A DNA stretch of 64,000 bases. It comes from Pelagadaptatus aseana. GTDB taxonomy: Bacteria > Pseudomonadota > Gammaproteobacteria > Pseudomonadales > Cellvibrionaceae. Every line of letters begins with the position of its first letter. Position 1 is the stretch's first letter. Below are positions 43,336 to 52,822 of the stretch, piece after piece. The stretch spans positions 262,526-326,525 of the forward strand of contig BAABNI010000003.1 of the NCBI GenBank assembly GCA_040365065.1, in the 5' to 3' direction. The notes under the pieces are model-generated. The model was not told the origin of the DNA. It was given only the letters and a program-made list of their open reading frames with translations, and made no database searches. The position numbers and the translations under genes were made by a program.

Positions 43336-45186
43336 ATGGTAATAAACCGTTTCGTTTTGACACTGCTGTTACTTCTCTTGAAGATGTCTTTTCAGGCTAT
43401 GGCATCAGAGCCGCAAGACACCAACGCCTCACGCCCTTATCTTGTCCAGCTAAAATGGTTCCACAGTTTTCAATTTGCGGGATATTACGCTGCCATTGAA
43501 AAGGGCTATTACCAGGAAGAAGGTTTGACTGTGATTCTGCGTGAACGCCAAGCCAGCTCAACGCCGGTTGACGATGTTCTTAATGGCCACGCAGATTTTG
43601 GTGTGGGTGAATCCGGACTCATACTCGAGCGCCTCAACAACAAACCGGTTGTCATTCTGGGCGTGATTATGCAGAGATCCCCCCTGGTTTTGATCAGTCT
43701 CGCAGAAAATGGTTATACCAGCCCGCTGGATTTGGCGGGTAAAAAGGTCATGTTTCAAAAAAATACCGACAACGTCAGTATCGAAGCTGCCTTTAACGAA
43801 GTAGGTCTCGGCTGGGGTGATTTCGTCCATGTCAGTCACAACTTCAATGATATGGCCCTGATCGAAGATGGTATCGATGCCATGAGCGCCTACCTGTCGG
43901 ATCAACCTCTTATTTATCGGGCGCTGGGGTACAAGATTAATGTCATTGATCCGGCAAGTTATGGCATCGACTTTTATGGTGATAACTTTTTCACCAGTGA
44001 ATCCCTTATCCGCACCCAACCGGAACAGGTAATGGCCTTTCGCCGGGCGACTCTGAAGGGTTGGAACTACGCATTAAACCACCCACTTGAAGTCTATCGC
44101 TGGCTCACCAGTAAATACGTCAACCATCGGGAACAGAAACCCCAAAATCTGTTTATGGAAGAAGTCAAAATCATCCGGCGTATGATCAACCCCGAGGTCA
44201 TTCCACTGGGTGAAATGAATGCCAATCGTCTGCAGCGAATTGCTGACATCTACAAACAAAAGCAGCTGGCGCCTCTCGAATCGGAGCTGGATGAAGGTTT
44301 TTATTACTCCGGATACATGTTTGGTGACTCAGGCCCTTATAAAACCTGGTTTCACTTTCTAGCACTGGCTATTTTGGTAACAGCTCTGCTACTCGGTCTC
44401 ACCATAGCCATCAATCGCAGTCTGGCCTTCAAAGTCAGTCAACGCACAAGGGAACTGGAAAAGGCCAATAACGCCAAAACCGAATTTCTGGCTTCCATGT
44501 CCCATGAGCTCCGCACACCATTGAACTCCATCATTGGCTACAGCGAACGCCTGTTGAAAAAATACTCCTCCGATTGGGATGACCGTGCTCTCTATTCAAT
44601 GGAAACCATCAAGCGCAATGGTCTGCACCTTCTGAATCTGATCAACGACATTTTGGATCTGGCCAAAATCGATTCAGGTAAGTTTGAGCTGTTCCTCAAG
44701 CCCTGTCTTCTGCAAGAGCTTATCGAAGAAGCTGCTGCCACACTGACACACCAAATCAAGGAAAAGCATCACAGGCTTTCTTTGCCAACGCACTACCCCA
44801 TTAAAATTGTTATGGCTGACCCGGTGCGCCTTACCCAGATTTTGTTGAATCTGCTCAGTAATGCCATCAAATACACCCCTGAAAACGGACAGATTCGAGT
44901 GTTTGTCGACAGGCGTAAAATTCATGGCAAACTGTATTGCCGGCTAGCGGTGCAGGACAATGGCATGGGCATTTCCGAAGAGCAGCAAGCGCTGTTGTTT
45001 AAACGCTTTGAACAGTTCGATCCGGAAACCCAGAAAAAGATCGGGGCTGGCAGTGGCCTCGGTCTGGCGTTGAGCTATGAAATGGTGCGGCTGCACAATG
45101 GTCAGATCAAGTGCCACAGCCAACCCGGACAGGGAAGCACCTTTGCGGTCTATCTACCAATTCAGGATGAAGAGCTGCAATCCTGA
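43336..45186 (+). CDS. Histidine kinase with periplasmic NMT1/THI5-like sensor domain
   Basis: A 616-residue fusion. A signal peptide (about 1-23) precedes a substrate-binding domain of the NMT1/THI5-like, ABC-type kind (about 33-250; LKWFHSFQFAGYYAAIEKGYY and ADFGVGESG), normally a binder of pyrimidine or other small ligands. One membrane segment lies at about 338-362. The cytoplasmic part has HisKA with SMSHELRTPLNS (H390), N box NLLSNAIKYTPE, G1 DNGMGIS and G2 GSGLGLALS. There is no receiver domain and no response regulator nearby, so its partner is elsewhere. It is followed by a terminator. Confidence 0.92.
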   Translation: MVINRFVLTLLLLLLKMSFQAMASEPQDTNASRPYLVQLKWFHSFQFAGYYAAIEKGYYQEEGLTVILRERQASSTPVDDVLNGHADFGVGESGLILERLNNKPVVILGVIMQRSPLVLISLAENGYTSPLDLAGKKVMFQKNTDNVSIEAAFNEVGLGWGDFVHVSHNFNDMALIEDGIDAMSAYLSDQPLIYRALGYKINVIDPASYGIDFYGDNFFTSESLIRTQPEQVMAFRRATLKGWNYALNHPLEVYRWLTSKYVNHREQKPQNLFMEEVKIIRRMINPEVIPLGEMNANRLQRIADIYKQKQLAPLESELDEGFYYSGYMFGDSGPYKTWFHFLALAILVTALLLGLTIAINRSLAFKVSQRTRELEKANNAKTEFLASMSHELRTPLNSIIGYSERLLKKYSSDWDDRALYSMETIKRNGLHLLNLINDILDLAKIDSGKFELFLKPCLLQELIEEAAATLTHQIKEKHHRLSLPTHYPIKIVMADPVRLTQILLNLLSNAIKYTPENGQIRVFVDRRKIHGKLYCRLAVQDNGMGISEEQQALLFKRFEQFDPETQKKIGAGSGLGLALSYEMVRLHNGQIKCHSQPGQGSTFAVYLPIQDEELQS

Positions 45187-45215
45187 CTGCACTGGTTGTA
45201 AGTAATTACTACCAA

Positions 45216-45246
45216 GAAAAAGCCCGCTGAGTGAGCGGGCTTTTTT
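45216..45246. terminator. Bidirectional Rho-independent terminator
   Basis: AAAAAGCCCGCT-gagtg-AGCGGGCTTTTTT ends the kinase gene on the plus strand and, by symmetry, gyrB on the minus strand, which stops 39 bases away. Confidence 0.88.
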
Positions 45247-45284
45247 CTTATATATCAATAAGTTACATTAATATTTTGGGCTCA

Positions 45285-47708
45285 TCATACGTCCAGATTA
45301 GCCACCGCCAGTGCATTCGTTTCAATAAAGTCACGGCGAGGCTCTACCTGATCACCCATCAGGCAGGTAAACATCTGATCGGCGGCTATGGCATCTTCAA
45401 TGGTTACTTGCAGCATACGCCGAGTTTCCGGATCCATAGTGGTTTCCCACAATTGTTCTGGGTTCATTTCACCCAGGCCCTTATAGCGCTGGATATTGTA
45501 GCCACGACGTGATTCCGTCATCAGCCATTCCAGACCTTCTTTGAAACTCTCTATCTCGCGACGGCGTTCACCGCGGGAAATATAGGAACCCTCTTCTATC
45601 AGGGTCTCCAAGTTTCCGCCCAGTTTAACCATAGAGGCGTACTCGCCGGACATAAAGAAGTCCTGATTAAAGGCAAATTCTGTAGGCACACCGTGAGCCG
45701 TAATCTCTACCACGGGATAGAACAGGTGACGCTCCTGGTCCTCCTTGATCAACACCTGATAGCGATGACTGCCGCTGTTGTTGTTCAACGTAATACGTGC
45801 CAGTAACTGATCACCCCACTGGGTAACAGCATCCTGATCACCCAGACTCTCCGACGACAGCGCCGGCAGGTAGATCATCTGCTCCAGAACATCCGCCGGA
45901 TAGAGGCGCGACAGTCGATCAATTGTGGCCATAACCGTGCGGTATTCTTCTACCAGCGCCTGCAGGGCTTCGCCACTGATGGCTGGAGCGTCTTCATTTA
46001 CGTGCAGTGAGGAATTCTCTAATGCCGCCTGAGTCAAGAACCCGGTCAGGGCGTCATCGTCTTTCAGGTATTGTTCCTGCTTACCCTTACTGATTTTATA
46101 CAGAGGCGGCTGAGCGATATAGATATGGCCACGCTCTACCAATTCACGCATCTGACGGAAGAAGAAGGTCAGCAACAGAGTACGAATGTGGGAGCCGTCC
46201 ACATCAGCATCCGTCATGATAATAATGCTGTGGTAGCGAAGCTTATCGGGATCAAACTCCTGATTGCCAATACCGCAACCCAGAGCCGTGATCAGAGTGC
46301 CAACTTCAGCACTGGATAGCATTTTGTCAAAGCGGGCTTTTTCGACGTTAAGGATTTTACCTTTCAGGGGCAGAATCGCCTGGGTTTTACGGGCGCGGCC
46401 TTGCTTGGCAGAACCACCGGCTGAGTCCCCCTCCACCAGGTACAGTTCCGACAAGGCTGGATCTTTCTCCTGACAGTCAGCCAGCTTGCCGGGTAAACCG
46501 GCAATATCCAGGGCGCCTTTGCGTCGGGTCATTTCCCGGGCCTTGCGCGCCGCTTCCCGAGCCTTGGCCGCTTCAATCATTTTACCGACAACCGCTTTGG
46601 CTTCGGCTGGGTTTTCCATCAGATAATCACTGAAAGCCGCGCCCATTTCCTGTTCTACCGCGGACTTGACCTCAGAAGAAACCAGCTTGTCTTTGGTCTG
46701 GGAGGAGAACTTGGGATCCGGTACCTTGACCGAAATGATTGCCGTCAAACCTTCACGAGCGTCATCTCCAGTGGTATTAACTTTGTCCTTCTTGCCTAAG
46801 CCTTCACGCTCAATATAACCATTCAAACCACGAGTCAGTGCCGCACGGAAGCCGGCCAGATGAGTACCACCATCGCGCTGGGGAATGTTATTGGTGTAGC
46901 AGAAGATATTTTCCTGAAAGCTGTCGTTCCACTGCAGGGCCACTTCAACACCTACGCCATCTTCTTCGCGCTGGGTATTAAAATGCATAACCTGATTGAT
47001 GGGATTTTTATTCTGATTGATGTGTTCAACAAAGGCTCTCAAACCACCTTCGTATTCATAGACTTCTTCCTTACCAGAACGCTCGTCCTTCAAAACAATA
47101 CGGACACCGGAGTTGAGGAAAGACAACTCCCTTAACCGCTTGGCAAGGTGATCAAAGTGAAATTCAATATTGGTAAAGGTTTCAGCGGACGGATGAAAAT
47201 GAACTTCGGTACCGGTGATATCGGTATCCCCTACTACGGTCAGAGGGGCATCGGGTACACCATGGCGATAAATCTGCTCGTGAACCTTGCCACCACGGCG
47301 GATGGTTAACTTCAGGGTTTCTGATAAGGCATTTACCACCGAGACACCCACACCGTGCAAGCCGCCGGATACCTTATAGGTGTTATCGTCAAACTTGCCA
47401 CCGGCATGCAGTACAGTCATGATCACTTCGGCTGCTGAGACCCCCTCTTCTTCATGGATCTCAGTTGGAATCCCACGACCGTTATCACTGACAGAGACAG
47501 ATTCATCCGGGTGGATTATCACCTTGATTTCAGAGCAGTGACCCGCCAGGGCCTCATCAATGGAGTTATCGACAATCTCAAACACCATGTGATGCAAACC
47601 GGTGCCGTCATCTGTATCACCGATGTACATGCCCGGTCTCTTACGGACAGCGTCTAATCCCTTCAGTACCTTGATACTGGACGAATCGTAAGATGTTTCT
47701 TCTGTCAT
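45285..47708 (-). CDS. gyrB: DNA gyrase subunit B
   Basis: ATPase and DNA-gate subunit of gyrase, 807 residues. The GHKL ATPase site has EIVDNSIDEALAG and SVSDNGRGIP, the transducer region follows, and the TOPRIM domain has LVEGDSAGGSAKQGR and DADVDGSHIRTL. The C-terminus has QRYKGLGEMNPEQLWETTMD. It is the last gene of the dnaA-dnaN-recF-gyrB run, 59 bp after recF, and that gap includes part of a parS site. Confidence 0.98.
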   Translation of the reverse strand: MTEETSYDSSSIKVLKGLDAVRKRPGMYIGDTDDGTGLHHMVFEIVDNSIDEALAGHCSEIKVIIHPDESVSVSDNGRGIPTEIHEEEGVSAAEVIMTVLHAGGKFDDNTYKVSGGLHGVGVSVVNALSETLKLTIRRGGKVHEQIYRHGVPDAPLTVVGDTDITGTEVHFHPSAETFTNIEFHFDHLAKRLRELSFLNSGVRIVLKDERSGKEEVYEYEGGLRAFVEHINQNKNPINQVMHFNTQREEDGVGVEVALQWNDSFQENIFCYTNNIPQRDGGTHLAGFRAALTRGLNGYIEREGLGKKDKVNTTGDDAREGLTAIISVKVPDPKFSSQTKDKLVSSEVKSAVEQEMGAAFSDYLMENPAEAKAVVGKMIEAAKAREAARKAREMTRRKGALDIAGLPGKLADCQEKDPALSELYLVEGDSAGGSAKQGRARKTQAILPLKGKILNVEKARFDKMLSSAEVGTLITALGCGIGNQEFDPDKLRYHSIIIMTDADVDGSHIRTLLLTFFFRQMRELVERGHIYIAQPPLYKISKGKQEQYLKDDDALTGFLTQAALENSSLHVNEDAPAISGEALQALVEEYRTVMATIDRLSRLYPADVLEQMIYLPALSSESLGDQDAVTQWGDQLLARITLNNNSGSHRYQVLIKEDQERHLFYPVVEITAHGVPTEFAFNQDFFMSGEYASMVKLGGNLETLIEEGSYISRGERRREIESFKEGLEWLMTESRRGYNIQRYKGLGEMNPEQLWETTMDPETRRMLQVTIEDAIAADQMFTCLMGDQVEPRRDFIETNALAVANLDV

Positions 47709-47763
47709 TTCCTCACTCCATAGTGATGATGTCGTTTTTATTTATTTAACGCTAAGTCATCCA

Positions 47764-47779
47764 TGTTTCACGTGGAACA
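47764..47779. promoter_or_regulatory. parS: parS site 1
   Basis: TGTTTCACGTGGAACA matches the near-palindromic ParB-binding consensus TGTTNCACGTGNAACA. It spans the recF stop codon. ParB is encoded at 61541-62461. Confidence 0.9.
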
Positions 47780-48871
47780 TGTTACCTCAGCTACTGTTCC
47801 ATGTTTCACGTGGAACAATTTGTATTCTGTTGTCTCAGGCCAAGACTCAAGCAACTCATTGGATTGAACCCCGGTCACAAATACTTGTGAACCCAACTCC
47901 TCAAGCCAACTGCAGAGTTGTTTGCGATAGATAAGATCCAATTCAGCAGGCAGATCATCTATGAGGTACACACAACGGCGTTGTGTATATCGCGTAAAAG
48001 CCATCCCCTGCGCCAGCAGCAGGGCACAGATAACGATCTTTTGCTGTCCCCGTGATAAAACCTCTGAAGCCAACAAGCCGCCAACAGTTACCCTAATATC
48101 GGCCCGATGCGCACCATGGCGGGTATAGCCTAAGCCGATATCTCTTTCTCTGTGCTGTTTAAGATAAACACAAATGTCTGACTCTTTATCCCAACCCCGG
48201 CTGTAATGCAGTTTTAGCTGCCCAGGTAGACCCTCGATATCCTTAATCAAACTGTAAAATTCTTCTTTCAGCAAGGCGAAACCGCGACTTCTGATTGTGT
48301 CCAGACGCCTGACCAATGGGGCCAATTCATCATCCCAAATATCGAGCTGCAAGGGATCTATTTTATCATGCCGAAGCAGACTATTGCGCTGCTTTACGCA
48401 CTTTTCATGTTGTTTCCACACCCCATAAAACTCATGTTCCACGTGAAACATCAGCCAATCCAACATTGAACGACGCTCCAGCGGAGGACCGTCGAGTATC
48501 AAGAAAGAACTGGTGTTGATCACCCGGACCGGAAGCAACTCTGCCAATTCGGCCGCAGATGTTAGATTCTTTTGATTAACTCGAATCGCACCCTCTCCGT
48601 TCTTAGAGCGCTGAATACCCACGGAGAAAAGACTGCTGGAATCATTCTCAACCTTCCCGAATACGGTATAGGACTGAGAGCCATGATTAATTAGATTTTT
48701 TTGCTTATGGGTGCGAAAGGATCTGGCCAGGGAGAGGGTATTAATGGATTCAAGCAGAGAGGTTTTACCGCTGCCATTATCACCAAAAAAAACATTGAGC
48801 CGATCGCCCGGCTCAATGTTTATGGTTTTCAGATTACGGAAATCTGTAACGGTTAATTGTCTAAGAGACAT
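47768..48871 (-). CDS. recF: DNA replication and repair protein RecF
   Basis: A SMC-like ATPase that helps load RecA at gaps. It has the Walker A segment GDNGSGKTSLLES, the signature LSRGQQKIVICALLLAQ and Walker B CVYLIDDLPAELD. It has 367 residues. Two complete parS sequences lie inside the coding region and a third crosses the stop. The encoded peptides, MFHVEHEF in the middle and LFHVKHG near the end, are the translations of parS, and the central one falls in a conserved RecF segment. It follows dnaN by 35 bp. Confidence 0.97.
   Translation of the reverse strand: MSLRQLTVTDFRNLKTINIEPGDRLNVFFGDNGSGKTSLLESINTLSLARSFRTHKQKNLINHGSQSYTVFGKVENDSSSLFSVGIQRSKNGEGAIRVNQKNLTSAAELAELLPVRVINTSSFLILDGPPLERRSMLDWLMFHVEHEFYGVWKQHEKCVKQRNSLLRHDKIDPLQLDIWDDELAPLVRRLDTIRSRGFALLKEEFYSLIKDIEGLPGQLKLHYSRGWDKESDICVYLKQHRERDIGLGYTRHGAHRADIRVTVGGLLASEVLSRGQQKIVICALLLAQGMAFTRYTQRRCVYLIDDLPAELDLIYRKQLCSWLEELGSQVFVTGVQSNELLESWPETTEYKLFHVKHGTVAEVTCST
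47802..47817. promoter_or_regulatory. parS: parS site 2
   Basis: TGTTTCACGTGGAACA, identical to site 1 and 38 bases from it start to start, inside the last codons of recF. Confidence 0.9.
48435..48450. promoter_or_regulatory. parS: parS site 3
   Basis: TGTTCCACGTGAAACA, which is the reverse complement of sites 1 and 2, in the middle of recF. Confidence 0.9.
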
Positions 48872-48906
48872 AGCCGTCTCAGCACAGTGGCTTTGGCTGA
48901 CTATGA

Positions 48907-50007
48907 TCAGAGGCGCATTGGCATCACAACGTAAACCGAATCGCCACCATCTGGCTCTTCTAACAGGGCGCTGCTGTTAGTATCAGCCAAAGTCATTTTA
49001 ATAGTGTCGGAGCTCAGCACCCCTGTCACATCCTGCAAATAACTGACATTGAAACCAATTTCGAGGGAATCACCAGCGTAATCGACAACAACCTGCTCCT
49101 CAGCTTCTTCCTGCTCCGGGTTATTAGCCACAATAGTCAGCAAACCATCACTCAACAACAGGCGTACACCACGATACTTTTCATTGGACAGAATTGCCGT
49201 GCGAGCAAACGCCTGACGCAATTCGTTGCGATCACCAAATACCAGCTTGTCGCCCCCTTTTGGCAATACTCGTTCATAGTCGGGGAACTTGCCGTCCACC
49301 AGCTTGGAGGTGAAGGTGTATTCTTCTGTGACAACACGGATATGATTACTTCCCAGAATAATCTCTGCGGAATCCTCGCCATCCAGCAAGCGGGACAACT
49401 CAATAACCCCCTTACGTGGCAAAATAGCCTGTACCACATCATCTGTAGACACTGATGCGGCGCGGGTGCACATCGCCAAACGATGTCCGTCAGTAGCAAC
49501 CGCCCTAACCTGCCCCTGCTGAACCTCCCACAACATACCATTGAGATAATAGCGCACGTCCTGCTGCGCCATGGCAAAGCTGGTGCGGTCAATCAAACGC
49601 TTAATATCCTGCTGCTCACAGGTGAACTGCAGATCACCCTGTGACTGTTCCACATTGGGAAAGTCATTGGCTGGCAGAGTCGACAAGGTAAAGCGGCTGC
49701 GACCCGATTTCAGGATCACTCGCTGATCTTCTTCGGCAAAGTTCAGCTCAGCGTCATCAGGCAAAGAGCGGCAGATATCCACCAGTTTCTTGGCGGGCAC
49801 TGTCAACTCACCACTTTGACCTGGTTGAGCCAATTGCACACGTGCCACAATTTCAACTTCCAGATCAGTACCCGTCAGCGACAAGCGATCTTCTTCCAGA
49901 ACCAACAAAACATTAGCCAGTACCGGCAAGGTCTGACGGCGCTCTACAACACCAGCAACCAACTGTAGGGGCTTTAGTAAAGCTTCTCGTGATACGGTAA
50001 ATTTCAT
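48907..50007 (-). CDS. dnaN: DNA polymerase III beta sliding clamp
   Basis: The processivity clamp, 366 residues like E. coli. It starts MKFTVSREALLKPLQLVAGVVERR in pieces, has three repeated clamp folds, LPVLANVLL, and ends in the conserved VMPMRL. It lies 45 bp after dnaA and is followed by recF, the usual order. Confidence 0.98.
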   Translation of the reverse strand: MKFTVSREALLKPLQLVAGVVERRQTLPVLANVLLVLEEDRLSLTGTDLEVEIVARVQLAQPGQSGELTVPAKKLVDICRSLPDDAELNFAEEDQRVILKSGRSRFTLSTLPANDFPNVEQSQGDLQFTCEQQDIKRLIDRTSFAMAQQDVRYYLNGMLWEVQQGQVRAVATDGHRLAMCTRAASVSTDDVVQAILPRKGVIELSRLLDGEDSAEIILGSNHIRVVTEEYTFTSKLVDGKFPDYERVLPKGGDKLVFGDRNELRQAFARTAILSNEKYRGVRLLLSDGLLTIVANNPEQEEAEEQVVVDYAGDSLEIGFNVSYLQDVTGVLSSDTIKMTLADTNSSALLEEPDGGDSVYVVMPMRL

Positions 50008-50052
50008 GAATTGTTTCTCTTTGTCTCTGTTATTTTAAAAATGCGATCAATA

Positions 50053-51537
50053 TCAGGTTGTCAGCGAGCGCTGCAGGTTTTTCCAGTCTTCGCGAATATC
50101 CACATCCTCCTCGCGAAGCTCCTGAATTTTCCGACAAGCATGCAACACAGTAGTATGATCTCGGCCACCAAACGCTTCCCCAATCTCCGGCAAACTGTGA
50201 TTGGTTAATTCTTTCGCCAACGACATAGCGACTTGCCTTGGTCGGGCAACCGAGCGACTGCGACGCTTGGATAATAAATCACTGACTTTAATCTTGTAGT
50301 ATTCCGCCACCACCCGCTGAATATTATCGATACTAACCTGCTTATCCTGCAGTGCCAGCAAATCTTTCAGCGCTTCGCGAACAAAACCGGTGTCGATATC
50401 CCGGCCTGTGAAATGGGCATTGGCTATCACCCGCTTGAGAGCTCCTTCGAGCTCACGCACATTGGAGCGAATCCGCTGAGCAATAAAGAAGGCCGCATCG
50501 TGTGGCAGTTCTATGTTGGCCTGCATTGCCTTACGCATCAGAATGGCAACCCGAGTCTCCAATTCCGGTGGCTCAACAGCAACGGTCAATCCCCAACCAA
50601 AACGTGACTTCAATCGCTCTTCCAGACCATGGATTTCTTTTGGGTAACGATCACAGGTAAGAATAATCTGCTGCCCACCCTCAAGCAGAGCATTAAACGT
50701 ATGGAAGAATTCCTCCTGTGAGCGCTCTTTACCGGCAAAAAATTGGATGTCATCAATCAGCAGCGCATCAACTGAGCGGTAATAACGCTTAAAATCGTTA
50801 ATGGCGTTCAACTGCAGCGCCTTAACCATATCCGCAACAAAACGCTCAGAGTGCAGATACACGATTTTAGCGTTGGGATTTTTTTCCAACAAAGCATTAC
50901 CCACGGCATGCATCAGATGGGTTTTACCCAAACCAACGCCGCCATATATAAACAGTGGGTTGTAAGAGCCCCCTGGATTCTCAGCCACCTGTCGGGCAGC
51001 AGCAAGACCCAACTGATTGGACTTACCCTGGACAAAACTTTCAAATGTAAAATCGCGATTCAAATTGGAACTGTGCTTAATCCCACCCTCAACATTAACC
51101 TGATTGCTGTTGCGCGCTTGAGCAATCGGCTTTGGCGGTTCCACAGACTCAGAAGATACAGCGATTGGATCGGGTACTGAAAATTTGGGCTCCGGTGCAG
51201 CGACGGGTGCTGACACCATCTGGGGTTGAGCCGGCGGAGAACTGCGTCTCTCAAAACGGGCAGGCGCTGCCGTAGCCAGAACAGCCAGCTCCACATTAAA
51301 ATTTATCTGCTGGGCACTTTCGTTGGCCAACTCGCGAATACGATCAATGAACTTGTCATTGACCCAATCGACAATAAATCGATTGGGGGCTATCAATTTC
51401 AGATAACCTTCCTGTGATTCAGGGCTAACCTGTAACGGTTTAATCCAGGTATTGAACTGTTGAACCGGCAGCTCATTCTGCAAACTGTCCAAACAGTAAT
51501 TCCAAATTGTTTCCGGCAAAACCGCCCCCAAAACCAT
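50053..51537 (-). CDS. dnaA: Chromosomal replication initiator DnaA
   Basis: Initiator ATPase, 494 residues. It has domain I (TIWNYCLDSLQNELPVQQFNTWI), a variable Pro/Ala-rich domain II (about 95-160), AAA+ domain III with GGVGLGKTHLMHA and DALLIDDIQFFAGKERSQ, and DNA-binding domain IV with SLPEIGEAFGGRDHTTVLHAC. I start it at the ATG at 51537. A TTG immediately before is in frame but unnecessary. A TATAAT box at 51580-51575 on the minus strand gives a short leader, and a perfect DnaA box at 51626 suggests autoregulation. Confidence 0.97.
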   Translation of the reverse strand: MVLGAVLPETIWNYCLDSLQNELPVQQFNTWIKPLQVSPESQEGYLKLIAPNRFIVDWVNDKFIDRIRELANESAQQINFNVELAVLATAAPARFERRSSPPAQPQMVSAPVAAPEPKFSVPDPIAVSSESVEPPKPIAQARNSNQVNVEGGIKHSSNLNRDFTFESFVQGKSNQLGLAAARQVAENPGGSYNPLFIYGGVGLGKTHLMHAVGNALLEKNPNAKIVYLHSERFVADMVKALQLNAINDFKRYYRSVDALLIDDIQFFAGKERSQEEFFHTFNALLEGGQQIILTCDRYPKEIHGLEERLKSRFGWGLTVAVEPPELETRVAILMRKAMQANIELPHDAAFFIAQRIRSNVRELEGALKRVIANAHFTGRDIDTGFVREALKDLLALQDKQVSIDNIQRVVAEYYKIKVSDLLSKRRSRSVARPRQVAMSLAKELTNHSLPEIGEAFGGRDHTTVLHACRKIQELREEDVDIREDWKNLQRSLTT

Positions 51538-51540
51538 CAA

Positions 51541-51800
51541 AAAAACAAACCATCGCCCCCTTGTCTTTATAGCGATTATAGTGGGGCAAAACGCAGTGGA
51601 TTATTTTACTAAAAAGCCCCTTATGTTATCCACAAAAAACTTATCTGTTCCCGATAATATTTCAAAAAATATTAAAAATCAGACAGTTACAGAACTCATA
51701 GGGAATCAACCGGATCAAGCACCCAGATCAACCTGTGGATAAACCTGTGCAAAAACTATTGGTAAGCTGAGCAAAAATCTATCCGCAATTATTTTTCAAT
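51541..51800. promoter_or_regulatory. dnaA-rpmH intergenic region with DnaA boxes (possible origin part or dnaA control)
   Basis: It contains perfect DnaA boxes TTATCCACA at 51626-51634 (plus) and 51734-51742 (minus), and a weak one CTATCCGCA at 51779-51787, with AT-rich runs at 51655-51680. A minus-strand TATAAT at 51580-51575 is the likely -10 of dnaA. In Pseudomonas the working origin is placed between dnaA and rpmH, but the richer box group here is the one near mnmG. Confidence 0.7.
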
Positions 51801-51903
51801 AAAATCGCCGAAAAAGCCCCGCTTCGTACAAAAAACGGGCAATTAATCATTGATTTTAATGAGACTATCCAATAGAATTCGCGCCTCTTTTGGTTCAGCT
51901 GTC

Positions 51904-51933
51904 TTGCTTCTTATATAAGCTTCTTTATATAAG
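51904..51933 (+). promoter_or_regulatory. Candidate promoter for rpmH-rnpA
   Basis: TTGCTT, 18 bases, then TATAAG, about 70 bases before the rpmH start. It is plausible but only average as a match. Confidence 0.45.
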
Positions 51934-52005
51934 ATCAGGTTGGCCACTTGAACCGCCAAGAATTCAACCTTTAATAGATGACTTAAATCACTAGGATACA
52001 GTCCC

Positions 52006-52140
52006 ATGAAAAGAACTTTTCAACCCAGTGTTTTGAAGCGTAAGCGTACCCACGGTTTCCGTTCTCGCATGGCTACCAAAAACGGCCAAAAAGTATTGGC
52101 TCGTCGCCGTGCCAAAGGCCGTAAAGTACTGGCTGCATAA
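52006..52140 (+). CDS. rpmH: 50S ribosomal protein L34
   Basis: A 44-residue, very basic ribosomal protein. It starts MKRTFQPSVLKRKRTHGFR and ends in GRKVLAA, the invariant pattern and length. AGGA precedes the ATG. It opens the rpmH-rnpA-yidD-yidC-mnmE run. Confidence 0.98.
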   Translation: MKRTFQPSVLKRKRTHGFRSRMATKNGQKVLARRRAKGRKVLAA

Positions 52141-52176
52141 TCCAGCCCAGATTTACGTTCTTCTATAGGTTCTGGC

Positions 52177-52554
52177 GTGCCGAGCGAGGCATTTGGTAAA
52201 ACTCTCCGCCTGCTCAACGCCAGAGACTATGGAGCTGTCTTTGATGACGCTCCTGTTCGCGCCTCCCATCAGCATCTGCTGATACTCTCAAAGCCCAACA
52301 ATCTTTCTTACCCTCGACTCGGTTTGGTCATTGCCAAAAAAAATGTGCGTCTGGCCGTTCAACGCAATCGAATCAAGCGTATACTGCGCGAGTCCTTTCG
52401 TTTGAATCAACACCAACTGGCCGGTCTCGATGTGGTTATTCTGGCAAGGCGGGGGTTGGACGGACTCGATAATCAGCAACTGCAGAAGCTTGTCAGTAAA
52501 CAGTGGCAACGGTTGTTAAAGAGAAAGGCCCAACTGGATTCCAAGTCAGCATAA
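52177..52554 (+). CDS. rnpA: Ribonuclease P protein component
   Basis: Protein cofactor of RNase P, 125 residues and basic. The signature RLGLVIAKKNVRLAVQRNRIKR with the RNR motif (split here by residues 48-69) and LRESFR are present. The start is GTG. It lies between rpmH and yidD as in nearly all bacteria. Confidence 0.96.
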   Translation: MPSEAFGKTLRLLNARDYGAVFDDAPVRASHQHLLILSKPNNLSYPRLGLVIAKKNVRLAVQRNRIKRILRESFRLNQHQLAGLDVVILARRGLDGLDNQQLQKLVSKQWQRLLKRKAQLDSKSA

Positions 52555-52570
52555 ATCACCGGAACAAGTC

Positions 52571-52813
52571 ATGCGCTTTATCGCGATCAAACTGATTCAC
52601 CTGTACCGCTATTTACTCAGTCCCTGGGTTGGTAATCAGTGCCGCTTCTATCCAACCTGCTCGCACTATGCAGAGGAAGCCATTGAACGCTTCGGATTCT
52701 TTAAAGGCGCTTATCTGACACTGCACCGCCTGTTAAAATGCCACCCCTGGCACGAAGGCGGTATGGATCCAGTGCCGGAAAAACACACTCATCATCACTC
52801 ATCGCAACGGTAG
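52571..52813 (+). CDS. yidD: Membrane protein insertion efficiency factor YidD
   Basis: An 80-residue protein with CRFYPTCSHYAEEAI and CHPWHEGGMDPVP, the two cysteine-containing family motifs, and an amphipathic N-terminus (LIHLYRYLLSPW). It assists YidC-dependent insertion and ends 9 bp before yidC. The C-terminal histidine cluster HTHHHSSQR is a small oddity. Confidence 0.95.
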   Translation: MRFIAIKLIHLYRYLLSPWVGNQCRFYPTCSHYAEEAIERFGFFKGAYLTLHRLLKCHPWHEGGMDPVPEKHTHHHSSQR

Positions 52814-52822
52814 TAATAACAA

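Noticed and set aside
51814..51840. GCCCC...CGGGC near the dnaA upstream region as a terminator
   Set aside because: Only four to five pairs with a long loop, which is not convincing.
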